Counted from the stretch's first letter, positions 11,770 through 23,357 are shown. The stretch: 64,000 bases of DNA from Tachypleus tridentatus (GCF_004210375.1 NC_134833.1:144886127-144950126), one strand, 5' to 3'. The notes: a model not told the origin generated them from the sequence alone. Numbers and translations are program-made.

Positions 11770-12169
11770 AGTTTAACAAGTAAAGTGACACAGTACATTG
11801 TGAGAGGTTAAACCACTGGTTTAACTGTTGGACTTAAAAATAGAAGGTTGTGAAAGTACGGTCTGTGTAGAGTAAACAACTAAACGCTGATTTAACTGAA
11901 AATCTCCACAGTTTTCTATGTTGGCTAATTATTTGTATTTATGGCAAGGATGCTTACGTTATCTGTCGCCGTCTCTAATTTATAACTATTGGTTAGAGGG
12001 TGAGGCAAATAATAAACAATGTTCAAACACCCATCATCCACACAAAGGGACTTACTATCACTATAATAACGCACCTTTAGATTAAGGTGTATGGATGTTT
12101 TGTGTTTTCGTTCACATTCTAACCAGATTCATCAGCTTCCGAAATTCAGAGTTCTAAGAATAGTGGAAA

Positions 12170-12285
12170 TATGTCTGCGGTGTGTACGCCTTTTATAAAC
12201 TAACGATAAATGATTACAATTATACAAATCATAAAACCTAAGTATTAGGCCTAGTATTTTTCTTAAACACTATATTCTTTGACAA
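12170..12285 (+). repeat. Dispersed repeat, copy 2, beside an NCX exon
   Basis: Partner of 10960-11070. It ends about 10 bp from the donor site of the exon at 12297-12396. The rest of 11781-12296 shows nothing else I can identify. Confidence 0.6.
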
Positions 12286-12296
12286 ATGACTCTTAC

Positions 12297-12396
12297 CTAC
12301 GCTGACAGTAATGGCTTCTACAAATTGTTCTTTCCAAGAAGAGGTTCCAATTGTCAGTGAAACATTAGCTTTCTGAAACAGTTTGTCTACTGTATT
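12297..12396 (-). CDS. NCX: Na+/Ca2+ exchanger exon: conserved loop segment before the acidic stretch
   Basis: It reads NTVDKLFQKANVSLTIGTSS and then WKEQFVEAITVSV. NCX proteins carry a 'TVDKL.kk.n..l..GT.SWreQF.EAITVSag' block between the second Calx-beta domain and the acidic loop end, and this exon matches it along its whole length. Acceptor: cttttcag. Donor: CGTAG|gtaag. It starts in phase 0 after EFK of the upstream exon (19998-20146) and leaves one base of a split Gly codon for the exon at 7686-7808. The 100-base length preserves frame with no break. The block is highly conserved in the family, so identification is secure even from this short exon. Confidence 0.95.
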
Positions 12397-12899
12397 CTGA
12401 AAAGAAATTATTGCATATATATATATAAAGTGATAAAGAACAATGATAAAAAACAAAAACAACATAAATTATATTTCTTCTGTTCTCTTTGTTAGTTTTT
12501 CTTTACAATTAATTGCTATAATTCCTCAACCTTTCCGCTCAGGAACCGATGAGTGAGAGAGAGAAATGGAGTCTTACTGCTGTAAGTCCATATAATAAAT
12601 ATTTCATTGTAGATAAATTGAAATGGCGAAAAAGTGAAAATAGAAGAGACTAGAATTCGAACCAAACTCTGGAGAGAAAAAAGTATTTATTTCTATTTTT
12701 TTTTAGAAATTTCTATGTTTACACAAACAAATATATATTTATATATATGTGTGTGTCTATCTGTGTGTGTGTACCGTGCCTGTTCCCGTTGGCACAGCGG
12801 TTAACTTCAGGACGTATAACGCTAAAGTTCTGGGTTAAATCTCTTCGGAGAGCTCAACACAGGTAGCGACAACAAATGTATCGTAATGGTTTGTCTTTA
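12397..12899. other. NCX intron with a tRNA-like remnant
   Basis: An alternating (TA)/(TG) tract lies at 12728-12772. GTTGGCACAGCGGTTAACTT at 12788-12807 looks like the head of SINE family B, decayed beyond that. Confidence 0.5.
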
Positions 12900-13172
12900 G
12901 GCCCGACATGGCCAAGCGTGTTAAGGCGTGCGACTCGTAATCTGAGGATCGCGGGTTCGCATCGCCATCGCGCCAAATATGCTCGCCTTCCCAACCGTGG
13001 GGGCGTTGTAATCTAACCCTCAATCCCACTATTTGGTGGTAAAAGAGTAGCCCAAGAGTTGGCGTTGGGTGGTGATGACTAGCTACCTTCCCTCTAGTCT
13101 TACACTGCTAAATTAGGGACGGCTAGCACAGATAGCCCTCGAGTAACTTTGTGCGAAATTCAAAAAAACAAG
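12900..13172 (+). mobile_element. SINE family A, full length
   Basis: Head GGCCCGACATGGCCAAGCGT, B-box region GCGGGTTCGCATCGCC, core and tail GCGAAATTCAAAAAAACAAG all present. Confidence 0.92.
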
Positions 13173-14160
13173 CTTTGCCTTTTGCCAGTACGTGGCAATA
13201 CTTAATTACCCTAGGGAAATAAGTCTTCTAAAAAACTTGTTAAAATATAGATATCTTTGAAATACAATCTGTTCCAATCTTAACTTGAATAAGTATTCGA
13301 ATTACTTTAAGATCGCCATATTTTTTAATATTTGAGCATTTGTAGAGGGCGTTCTATGAGTTTCTCATGATTTATAGTATAAATATTTAACAGCCTTCCT
13401 AAGATAGTAAGTATCTCTAACACTTTAGCTCCTGTAGCTTCCAGATCTCGCTAACGATTTTGTCAAGATATTATTGTGAAATGGTTGTTGTTGTTACAAA
13501 AGTATTACTACCTTATATAAAAGCCTAAGGACGATATGTTAGTGGAGACTCGAGTGCGGAAGCGATTTGATTTAAATTGCGAAATGTAGTTTTCACTTTG
13601 AATTATAAACAAGTGGTATTGCTTCTAGTGCTGCCAAGAAACTTACTATCGTTATAATTAAAGTTTACAGTCTGTGTTGCATAGAAACCACGTATTGTTT
13701 CTTCTTTCTATAAATATCTTTCAATAGTTATTTTTTTAATATAAAGGCTTAGTATCGGAAGAAAAAACAACAACAAAATAATTGACTTTTCCACCAAAGT
13801 CTTCTACAGTGATTATCCATACCACAAAAATAATATTTTCCTATTGTTGTTGTAGAACTTAATACACTATTCACGAAAATAATTTTAATTATTCATTCAA
13901 TATTTCCTACGTGCTACAATAGTGAGTCACACTTCCAGAATGACCAGCCAGTAAATGTGGCAAAACGTTGCGAATAAATACCTTCCCCCATTTCCAGTTT
14001 TAGGTTGTACTGGGGAGATCCTCTGACAAAGCTAATATGGCGAAACATGTTTTTATAAAACTGTTCTTGTCCATATGTCATATCTGTTATAATTTTTACA
14101 TTGGTATTTTTCCATCATTGAAAACATGATAATAAACATTTTTCTCTCTTCCTGTTTTTT
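13173..14160. other. NCX intron, nothing recognised
   Basis: AT-rich intron. I see no exon-like reading and no strong repeat. Confidence 0.5.
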
Positions 14161-14426
14161 TTTTTTTTTTAATTTCTCGCAAAGTTACACGAGGGCTATC
14201 TGCGATAGCCGTCCCTAATTTAGCAGTGTAAGACTATTGGGACGGCAGCTAGTCATCACCAACCACAGCCAACTCTTGGGCTACTATTTTATCAACGAAT
14301 AGTGGGATTGACCGTCACATTATAAAGTCCCCACAGTTGAAACGGCGAACATGTTTGGTGTGACAGAGATTCGAACCCGCGACCCTCTATTTACGAGTCA
14401 AGCGCCTTAACCACCTGGTAATGCCC
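14161..14426 (-). mobile_element. SINE family A, full length, diverged
   Basis: Poly(T)-led tail at about 14155-14170, core, and head reading CCACCTGGTAATGCCC at the right end. Confidence 0.9.
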
Positions 14427-14620
14427 TCTTCCTATATCTAACCAAACTAAAACTTCACTGTCGTACTTATTGAAACAGTAACAAAACAGATTATTAAAAT
14501 TTTGTTTGATTCCAAATTTATTTTTAAAAATAATTAAAAATAGAACAATCCAATTCATAATTGTTTCATTCATGTGTTTGCTTACTCTTTCTGTCATTAT
14601 TGGTTTTATATCGTCGTAAC

Positions 14621-14895
14621 TTTGTTTGTTTTTGAATTTCGCACAAAGCTACTCGAGGGCTATCTGTGCTAGCCGTCCCTAATTTAGCAGTGTAAGACTA
14701 GAGAGAAGGCAGCTAGTCATCACCACCCACCGCCAACTCTTGGGCTACTCTTTTACCAACGAATAGTAGGATTGACCGTCACATTATAACGCCCCCACGG
14801 CTGGGAGGGCAAGCCTGTTTGGCGCAACGCGGGCCCGAACCCGCGACCCTCGGATTACGAGTCGCACGCCTTACGCACTTGGCCATGCCAGACCG
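14621..14895 (-). mobile_element. SINE family A, full length
   Basis: Tail TTTGTTTGTTTTTGAATTTC to head CACTTGGCCATGCCAGAC. Flanks TCGTCGTAAC and CGTCGTTGTAAC look like an imperfect target duplication. Confidence 0.92.
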
Positions 14896-15721
14896 TCGTT
14901 GTAACATATTATGTATCTTAGTGATCCATCTCAATTAAATAAATTAATAAGAAAACTACGTAGAATTAAAATATTTAAAACTGGAAGAGATGTAGGAAAC
15001 GTGATGTTAACGTTCATTGAAAGTAGAAGGCGTTCCTTTTTACTGTATTTTGAAGCAATCTCTTTTGGAAGTTCAATATTTTTGTCAGAAAGTGACAGAG
15101 AACACGTGCATGAAAAATAAAGTAGAGTTACAAAAAAAATAGATATAGAAGAAAACAAAATGGTACAAGACGGAAAACAAAGTTTTAAACTCCGACAAAG
15201 TTTGCGACAAAAAAAATTTCGGACATCCACAATCAATATAAACCGACGACAGTGACACCTGTTGAACAAATTATAGCAGTAATATAATACTTTAAACAGA
15301 CACTATGTTGTCCAATATTTATCGTTTGCTCTTTTTTGAATCCAAACCAGATATTTTGAGTTTGAAAAATAAGGTAAGTTATATGTTATATATTTTCAAA
15401 TAAAGCATGCCTTTTTAAAAATGTAAAATGACACTCTTCGTGGATGCGATAACAGCGTCCTCTATATTTATTTATTCAACCTTTCCTCCAAGCCATCGGC
15501 TACACTTGAAATTGAAGTAGGCCTGCCTGCACCTCAAGTGGGTAATATATTGTCATTTTCCGAATGTAGGAGGAAATAATATTAATACTTATTGTAAATG
15601 ACAAACTAGCTTGTGACCTGAGCTATTTTTTGTCCCTAATAAACGTAGGATTTAATTTTAAAAGAAACTGGTAGCAAAAGAGAAACTTACCAAATAATCA
15701 GATATTTTGGAAAAATATCGT
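14896..15721. other. NCX intron, nothing recognised
   Basis: Short open frames on both strands at 14911-15269 overlap each other and lack recognisable motifs. Confidence 0.5.
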
Positions 15722-15972
15722 GGGTTATATGTCACCCCGTACAAGTTTGGTAAAGGTTTAAGAAGATAAATATGTGTTATATATCAACCCGTGCGAGTGT
15801 GGCAAAGGTTAAAGAAGATAAATATGTGTTATATATCAACCCGTGTGAGTGTGGCAAAGGTTAAAGAAGATAAATATGTGTTATATATCAACCCGTGCGA
15901 GTGTGGCAAAGGTTAAAGAAGATAAATATGTGTTATATATCAACCCGTGCGAGTGTGGCAAAGGTTAAAGAA
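15722..15972. repeat. 52-bp minisatellite, about 4.8 copies
   Basis: The unit contains TATCAACCCGTGCGAGTGTG and GCAAAGGTTAAAGAAG. Starts near 15785, 15837, 15889 and 15941 give a 52-bp period. The first copy (from 15732) is diverged and the later ones are nearly identical. Confidence 0.95.
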
Positions 15973-16360
15973 TCGTAATGAAATAAACCTTCTATACGTA
16001 ATTAGAAAGCTGAACAATGGATATCTAAAAACTTGACTTCGCTACTGTCTTCTGACAGTCATGTTACGTAGGCATCGATATTACGACGTCATTATCTGAC
16101 TTACCTATTTGGAAGAATTCTCCGTAATTTTGTACTATTGGCCAGAAGGAGGCAGCTTGACAACAGCACTACCATATCCCGTTAAGAAACTGACAGTTAC
16201 TCTTATATTGCACTCACAGTAGAAAATTATAGCTGATGTTTATAATGTATAACAAAACTGAGCATATATATATATACGGTGGGCGTGGGTACCCCAGTCA
16301 GAGCGAACTCACAAGCAATTCCAGTGTTTATGAAAACGTAGCTTTTTCCCTTGAGAATAT

Positions 16361-17010
16361 TGCATTTCAGAGTACAGCTATGAATCCTTTTACGTGTTTT
16401 GTAACACCGTCGACATGTAATCTGTTGCATTTCAGAGTACAGCTATGAATCCTTTTACGTGTTTTGTAACACCGTCGACATGTAATCTGTTGCATTTCAG
16501 AGTACAGCTATGAATCCTTTACGTGTTTTGTAACACCGTCGACATGTAATCTGTTGCATTTCAGAGTACAGCTATGAATCCTTTACGTGTTTTGTAACAC
16601 CGTCGACATGTAATCTGTTGCATTTCAGAGTACAGCTATGAATCCTTTTACGTGTTTTGTAACACCGTCGACATGTAATCTGTTGCATTTCAGAGTACAG
16701 CTATGAATCCTTTTACGTGTTTTGTAACACCGTCGACATGTAATCTGTTGCATTTCAGAGTACAGCTATGAATCCTTTTACGTGTTTTGTAACACCGTCG
16801 ACATGTAATCTGTTGCATTTCAGAGTACAGCTATGAATCCTTTTACGTGTTTTGTAACACCGTCGACATGTAATCTGTTGCATTTCAGAGTACAGCTATG
16901 AATCCTTTTACGTGTTTTGTAACACCGTCGACATGTAATCTGTTGCATTTCAGAGTACAGCTATGAATCCTTTTACGTGTTTTGTAACACCGTCGACATG
17001 TAATCTGTTG
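16361..17010. repeat. 65-bp minisatellite, about 10 near-identical copies
   Basis: The unit begins TGCATTTCAGAGTACAGC and contains ACACCGTCGACATGTAATC. Copies start at 16361, 16426 and 16491, and two are 64 bp because of one missing T. Otherwise they are essentially identical, so the expansion is recent. Each unit carries a pyrimidine-poor TTGCATTTCAG that resembles a splice acceptor. Confidence 0.97.
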
Positions 17011-17237
17011 GCAGTACGTTTTCATTCCACTTACGCACACAAGTAAGGATAGTTAGTTTTGTTCAGTATAATGTGACATTTTGGAAGATACATGCACTAG
17101 TCTGTCCATAATTTAGTGGTGAAACACCAGAAGGAAGATAACTAATTATTACCAGATTGCAAGTCTGGGATCCTAGACACCCAGTCATGTTAGACCAAGG
17201 AAAGAAAGAAAATTGTTGATATGTTGAAGGTATTTTA

Positions 17238-17366
17238 TTTGTTTGTTTAGAATTAAGCACAAAGCAACACAATGAGCTTTATGTGCTTTGCCCACCAGGG
17301 GTATCGAAACCCGGTTTTTAGCTGCGTGAGTCCGCAGACATACCGCTGTGCCACTTGGGAACTGGT
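17238..17366 (-). mobile_element. SINE family B (short tRNA-derived), full length
   Basis: On the minus strand it reads GTGGCACAGCGGTATGTCTG, GGGTTTCGATACCCC (B-box arm), and a tail with TTGTGCTTAATTCTAAAC. It is about 125 bp and lacks the long core of family A. A decayed SINE-like piece also lies at 17097-17190. Confidence 0.85.
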
Positions 17367-18144
17367 CTTTCATAATACTTATGTTCAAAAGTTGATAAAT
17401 AACATACTGTACTTATCTGCACGTCATAAAGAGAAACTAAAATCTTACAGGAGTACATCACTATTTTTCTATGGGGCGCACTTTAATTTTTCTGATTAGC
17501 TTTTACATTTTCATTATTTAACGTTTCGTAACTCTTTTTGTAAGCGGTGTGTTACAAAAAAATAAAATAAAAATTCACTGGTTAAAACAACGTTTACAAA
17601 CACATTATTTTTTTAATGTTTATAAATTTATACATGTATCTCAGTTTTGACTACATCAGTCGTACTACGATATGGCACCTTCTCAATTAAACATCCAGTC
17701 TCTCTGAAATCATTAACACGTTTGGAAAATTACACTGAGTTATAATCTCTTGACAAAGACATCAGACACAAATGACAGCACGATAGTCATGCCTGACAAA
17801 ATAAGCAACGCTTGACTTTATTTGGAAGCCAGTCGCGAAACACGTTGTACTACGTCACATAGTATGTGACAAGTAATTACTTTGTATAATAAGATGCTAT
17901 AAATATTTCTACCCAAACGCATGTAGCAGATTCTGCATTGAGATTAAGAGCTCCATCAAAAGAGTTGAAGGGTGTATTGTTTACTGAGGAAACTGATTAG
18001 AACAATAGACTGTATATGGTATGTGAACCAACTATTTAAAAACTTGTAAAATATTTGTTTGTTTCTATCTTGATGTTTTATATTGGTTAATAACATTTAA
18101 CTCGGATATCTTATTCCAATAAAAGACTCCAACTGCCAAGTCTT
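17367..18144. other. NCX intron, nothing recognised
   Basis: I see no exon or clear repeat. Confidence 0.5.
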
Positions 18145-18368
18145 CACACGGCTGGGTAGTTATGGAGTTCGGTCCGCGATATGGTGGTCATGGGTTCGAA
18201 TTCTATCACCGAAAATGCTCGCCCTTTAAGCAAAGAGATCCTAGTTTTCGTTGACCAACGAGTTAGTAGAGTTGACTAGCTGCCTTTACTCTAGTCTGTC
18301 ACTTCAAAAGTAGGAGTGTCTACAGCAGATTGTATTCCAGAAGCCCTGAGCGAAATTCAACAAACAAA
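18145..18368 (+). mobile_element. SINE family C (related core, different head)
   Basis: It has a GGTTCGAATTC B-box-like arm, AATGCTCGCCCTTTAAG, TTGACTAGCTGCCTTTACTC, and a tail GAGCGAAATTCAACAAACAAAC. It shares the core and tail logic of family A, but head and spacing differ. Other members are at 33545 and 55605. Confidence 0.7.
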
Positions 18369-18740
18369 CTTCTAAAAAAAACTGATTTATGGCAGTCACG
18401 CTAGAAATAGGTGTATAGTTTTTAGTACGTTTTTATTTACTGCAGACTATTACAAATATTGTCTTTATACATCTATTACTGAGTTCATTTTTCTTTTCAT
18501 TCAAAAGTCTTTACAATTTACTCTCTTTACGACGTTTCTCTTTTTTTATAAAGAATGTAAACCCAATATTCGATTTAATACAAATAATCTTCATTTGCAC
18601 ATTTCTAATTTAAATTTGCTATGCTGCTACTTAATCGTAATTGGATGTACCAGTTATCTGTTCTTAACGCAGGGTTCTCTCAGTTTAGCAGTTTCGTTGC
18701 TATACTTACCTGTACCACTAGCGTTTAGTTCTTGAAATCG

Positions 18741-19408
18741 TTTTAATATTCTACTCACTTGACTTCTTTGTACCACTTACAATTTTCTCTTAAAGTCGTT
18801 GTAGTGTTCTACTCACTTGACTTCTTTGTACCACTTACAATTTTCTCTTAAAGTCGTTGTAGTGTTCTACTCACTTGACTTCTTTGTACCACTTACAATT
18901 TTCTCTTAAAGTCGTTGTAGTGTTCTACTCACTTGACTTCTTTGTACCACTTACAATTTTCTCTTAAAGTCGTTGTAGTGTTCTACTCACTTGACTTCTT
19001 TGTACCACTTACAATTTTCTCTTAAAGTCGTTGTAGTGTTCTACTCACTTGACTTCTTTGTACCACTTACAATTTTCTCTTAAAGTCGTTGTAGTGTTCT
19101 ACTCACTTGACTTCTTTGTACCACTTACAATTTTCTCTTAAAGTCGTTGTAGTGTTCTACTCACTTGACTTCTTTGTACCACTTACAATTTTCTCTTAAA
19201 GTCGTTGTAGTGTTCTACTCACTTGACTTCTTTGTACCACTTACAATTTTCTCGTAAAGTCGTTGTAGTGTTCTACTCACTTGACTTCTTTGTACCACTT
19301 ACAATTTTCTCGTAAAGTCGTTGTAGTGTTCTACTCACTTGACTTCTTTGTACCACTTACAATTTTCTCTTAAAGTCGTTGTAGTGTTCTACTCACTTGA
19401 CTTCTTTA
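18741..19408. repeat. 58-bp minisatellite, about 11 copies
   Basis: The unit contains GTTGTAGTGTTCTACTCACT and TGACTTCTTTGTACCACTTA. The period is 58 bp (TTTTCTCTTA recurs at 18783 and 18841). Copies are near-identical except for two adjacent TCTCGTAAAG variants and a diverged first copy. Confidence 0.97.
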
Positions 19409-19997
19409 TATTCTTTTTTAAGCAAAGAAGCAAAATCCCGGTGTAACATATATATATACAAGAAGGCCAATCAAAGAAAAATGTTAAAAACGACTCAGTG
19501 TGGAGGTGAAATACATTAAAGTTAAGATTAGAAACGTTGTTGGAAGAGGGTGTGTTCATTGTGAAATACAAAGAGATAAGCGAATAAAGAAAGAAAGAAT
19601 ATTAAGTAGATAAAACGCTAAAAGGAGATAAGCTAAGTGTGACACATAAGAGTTAAATATTACAGGAGACTCCCATGTGACAAACAAGAAAATAGTTCAA
19701 GCAGAAAATATATGCAAAATGTGTGTGTGTGTGTGTGAAACTCTCTTGTTATACACGTGCGATTAAAATTCCTTGTGCAACTCAATTCATATTACTTACT
19801 CTGTGCTAAAAGCTATTCCCCCGTAATAATGAAACAAGACACTTTACATACCTATCTACACGGTGGTTTTATTCCCCCCCCCCCGGTTACCTCGTTCAGT
19901 AAGTCACGAACCCTAGTTATTATCCATTTCCTGCCTTCTTTCCTTTGACATTTTCGTAGCCTCTTTGGGAACAAGGTGATTGAACTGTTTTACGTAC
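19409..19997. other. NCX intron
   Basis: Holds a (TG) run at about 19720-19736 and a run of ten C near 19875. Nothing else recognised. Confidence 0.5.
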
Positions 19998-20146
19998 CTT
20001 GAATTCCTTACTCTCTTTAATACGTATGGTAGCCTTGTAGTTTTCTCCCAGCCTAGGTTTTCCTAGCAGCGCAATTTTTTCAGCTTCCGTCAACTCTGGG
20101 TTTCCAGAACTCTCGTCGGCGTTCTTCCTGGCGTTCTCTTCAACAT
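19998..20146 (-). CDS. NCX: Na+/Ca2+ exchanger exon: linker after second Calx-beta domain
   Basis: It reads DVEENARKNADESSGNPELT, then EAEKIALLGKPRLGENYKAT, ending IRIKESKEFK. The family has an acidic, variable linker followed by 'eEE.riaelGkP.LGEh.klev.I.ESyEFK', and the ALLGKPRLGE and KESKEFK landmarks align with it. Acceptor: tcatcttag. Donor: TTCAAG|gtacg. It takes two bases to complete Asp from the exon at 20345-20436 and ends in phase 0. In vertebrate NCX genes this stretch is assembled from optional cassette exons. Here a single 149-base exon covers it, only 198 bases from its upstream neighbour. Confidence 0.93.
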
Positions 20147-20344
20147 CTAAGATGAAACGTGAAATCTGACGAGCAATAAACCAAATATAAACAGACAGAG
20201 CACATGTATTCGCAGACTAAAACAGCAAGTGCGACAGACATGTCGCTGTAGTTTATTAAGATTATAAGAACATTCTTTAACCTCGATATTACTAAGAATA
20301 GGATTTTGATAATACAGAATTACTCTAGTCCCTAACCGTCTTAC

Positions 20345-20436
20345 CTTCTTCCAATTTCGGGTCTCCCAATTCAACATAGAACAAAATATCTTGTTCATAG
20401 CTCTCGTTGTCATAAATATGTAGCATGATTTCCTTT
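20345..20436 (-). CDS. NCX: Na+/Ca2+ exchanger exon: last strands of second Calx-beta (CBD2) domain
   Basis: It reads KEIMLHIYDNESYEQDILFY and then VELGDPKLEE. This corresponds to the CBD2 segment 'k.I.vkviDdEeYEk...F.leiGePrl' that binds regulatory Ca2+ and, in many animals, is encoded by alternative exons. Acceptor: ttgctttcag. Donor: GAAGAAG|gtaag. It begins with one base of a split codon, so the upstream exon must end in phase 2. It ends with one base joined to the exon at 19998-20146. This is the most 5' NCX exon I can see. The Calx-beta 1 domain and N-terminal membrane half are not found between here and the right end of the left contig. Confidence 0.9.
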
Positions 20437-20703
20437 CTGAAAGCAATCGACACATAGGTAGACGTTAGTAAGTAAATAAGTGAAAGTATAATAGTAATTT
20501 GGCATTATAAAGTCACATATAGATAATAAACAGGTCAAAAATAAAGTTCAAAGAAAAAGAGAGATTCTGTAATGTGTTTTATTTTACTATCTGCAAATCC
20601 ATTTAAATAGCGTAACAAAAGTTAAACGTCGTGCTCGTGTTTTATTGTCTTACGTTTCCCTCTTTGTAACAAACGTAAACATTATGGCATTCTTCTGTGT
20701 GTA

Positions 20704-20968
20704 ACAGGCCTGGCAAGCGCGTAAGGCGTGCGACTCGTAATCCGAGGGTCGCGCGCCCGAGTCGCGCCAAACATGCTCGCCCTCCCAGCCGTGGGGGCGT
20801 TATAATGTGACTTTCAATCCCACTATTCGTTGGTAAAAGAGTAGCCCAAGATGTGGCGGTGGGTGGTGATGACTAGCTGCCTTCCCTCTAGTCTTACACT
20901 GCTAAATTAGGGACGGCTAGCGCAGATAGTCCTCAAGTAGCTTTGTGCAAAATTCCAAAACAAACAAG
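20704..20968 (+). mobile_element. SINE family A, full length
   Basis: GGCCTGGCAAGCGCGTAAGG to the tail AATTCCAAAACAAACAAG. The B-box region is shortened (GTCGCGCGCCCGAGTCG). Confidence 0.92.
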
Positions 20969-21097
20969 CACTAATTAACACTCTTCAAGTCTGTCTATTC
21001 AGTAATATATTGTGTGAATGCATTAAATCTTAAGTGAGATATGATGTAAGTAGTTTAAGAGTTAAGTAATGCATGCTGTAAATGATTTAAAGTAAAG

Positions 21098-21558
21098 TAA
21101 AACACTATGTGAATGGTCTACAGTTACATAAAACACTATGTGAATGGTCTACAGTTAGGGTAAAACACTATGTGAATGGTCTACACTTAGGGTAAAACAC
21201 TATGTGAATGGTCTACAGTTTCATAAAACACTATGTGAATGGTCTACAGTTAAGTAAAACACTATGTGAATGGTCTACAGTTAGGGTAAAACACTATGTG
21301 AATGGTCTACAGTTAGGGTAAAACACTATGTGAATGGTCTACAGTTAGGGTAAAACACTATGTGAATGGTCTACAGTTAAGTAAAACACTATGTGAATGG
21401 TCTACAGTTAAGTAAAACACTATGTGAATGGTCTACAGTTAAGTAAAACACTATGTGAATGGTCTACAGTTAGGGTAAAACATTATGTGAATGGTCTACA
21501 GTTAGGGTAAAACACTATGTGAATGGTCTACAGTTAAGTAAAACACTATGTGAATGGA
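21098..21558. repeat. 31-32-bp minisatellite, about 14 copies
   Basis: The unit contains AAACACTATGTGAATGGTCT. It comes in three linker variants (ACAGTTAGGGTA, ACAGTTAAGTA, ACAGTTTCATA or ACATA) mixed along the array. Confidence 0.96.
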
Positions 21559-21819
21559 GGCTATCTAGACTCTATCTACGAAAGAGAATAGATCCTGGAA
21601 TTTAGGGTTGTAAATACGTAACTTACGGCTGATCTACTGGAGACGCCAAGAGAATAACATTCTATAAAATATGATTTGTACGATACACCTTTGTACGCTC
21701 TGACTTCATATGTACAGTATAATATTTACATAACGTGCGGAGACATGCTATGTCCGTCCTGAATAACACTGGACCAATTGTATTTTATGCTACCATATTA
21801 CACTTCAATACTACGAAGA

Positions 21820-22150
21820 CATCACACCGATTTGTTGTGACTTAAGATCTTTCAAATATAGAACAACTTGTTGTGACTTAAGATCTTTCAAATATAGAAC
21901 AACTTGTTGTGACTTAAGATCTTTCAAATATAGAACAACTTGTTGTGACTTAAGATCTTTCAAATATAGAACAACTTGTTGTGACTTAAGAACTTTCAAA
22001 TATAGAACAACTTCTTATGATTTAAGAACTTTCAGCTATAGAACAACTTGTTGTGACTTAAGATTTTTCAGATGTTGGACACCTTGCTGTGACTTAAGAT
22101 CTTTCAGATATAGGACAACTTGTCTTGATTTAAGATCTTTCAACTTCTTG
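21820..22150. repeat. 36-bp minisatellite, about 9 copies
   Basis: The unit contains ACTTGTTGTGACTTAAGATC and TTTCAAATATAGAAC. The left five copies are near-perfect and the right ones are diverged. Because 36 is a multiple of three, it yields a spurious minus-strand 12-residue repeat frame (LKSQQVVLYLKD). Confidence 0.95.
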
Positions 22151-22469
22151 TCATCAGCAAGCATTTTGTACAGTTTGTTTTTTTCTCAAACGTTTTTTAC
22201 TGAAGTCTTTGAAGGCACAATTAGTGGTATTATCTCATTTATATTAACACGGCATTAACGGCCACAAAGTCTTAAAAATATAACGATTGTGGTACAATGT
22301 AACTACGATTTACTTCGAACTAAAGCAAAGAAAAGTGATTGTTGAAATGTTGTTTTTCTCGACATTCTAATTTTCTCTTAACTCTTAACAAAGAAAACAC
22401 GCCATAATAAACCTTCAAGATCGTTGCAAAAACAGCGAAAGAGAGATATATGGTAAAAACATAACCAGC

Positions 22470-22730
22470 GTACATTATGGTACCACTTCCTAGCCAGCAA
22501 GTGTATCCAAAGGACATTGTAGGAATAGCATTTTGTGACTAGCAAGGTTATCCAAGGGACATTATGTGAGTAGGAATAGTACCTCATGGTTATCAGGCTT
22601 CTCCAAAGGATATTATGGAAGTAATACATCATTGCTACCAAGCTTATTCAAGGTTCATTGCGGAACTGGGACCTCATGGTTAGTATGTTTATCCAAGGGA
22701 CACTGCAGAATAAACTAGCTAGCAGGCTTA
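22470..22730. repeat. Degenerate tandem repeat, period roughly 45-50 bp
   Basis: Blocks of the form 'aGCAaGtTTATCCAAgGgACATTatG' recur about five times (near 22500, 22545, 22595, 22640, 22685). Confidence 0.7.
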
Positions 22731-23357
22731 TATGCTAAAGTTTACAAACATTAGTATGTACTCTATAATCACTCACTCCCAGGGTTTAACACTGGACTGC
22801 TAAAATATGTGTCTAGTTTACATTCTTTAGACTAGAAAATACAGGATTTTCTATAATTATGTAGCTACTGAAGTGAATACGGCAGTGTGTATGTTAATAT
22901 ATGTCGAAAACACTTTAGAAGTTTGTTGTTCAATTTCTTAATGGTCTAGAATGGTCACATGTCCTCATTTTATTGATCGATTATGCTGAAGAAATGTAGC
23001 CCGCTGTTTGACAGTGAATGGTGTTGACTAGTTACATTCCATCTGGTCTATCATTTCTAAATCAGGAACGAGTACATTTTCCCGAAATTCGACAAAGAAA
23101 CAAGGTGTAGTATGACATTCTCTGTATATGTTAACCACTAAAATAATTTTTATTCCTTTAAATTTTTTTCTCTGTTCATTTCTCGCAGTCAAGTAAAAAT
23201 ATTACGTATCTTTGTCTGAACAGGAGAAACGAAACAACCTTCAAGTATAAAACACCATCTATTAGTATCTTAAAAACCAATCTGCTAAGACTCGTCAACA
23301 TAAAGCAGAGAAATAACCTGTAGATTACGTCAGGTGAATCGAGTGTTGTGTAAAGCT
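22731..23357. other. Non-coding, with a SINE C remnant
   Basis: 22985-23100 holds core and tail traces (GTTGACTAGTTACATTCC, CGAAATTCGACAAAGAAAC). Nothing else seen. Confidence 0.5.

Noticed and set aside
14911-15269. Overlapping ORFs on both strands (69 and 112 codons)
   Set aside because: Low-complexity Ser/Leu/Phe-rich or Lys/Arg-rich composition typical of AT-rich non-coding DNA, with no motif.
21098-21558. Interstitial telomere repeat because of TTAGGG
   Set aside because: TTAGGG occurs only once per 32-bp unit as part of CAGTTAGGGTAAAAC. It is not a hexamer array.
21811-21999. Minus-strand ORF made of a 12-residue repeat
   Set aside because: It is produced by the 36-bp minisatellite, whose period is a multiple of three. 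There is no start context, splice support or non-repeat sequence.
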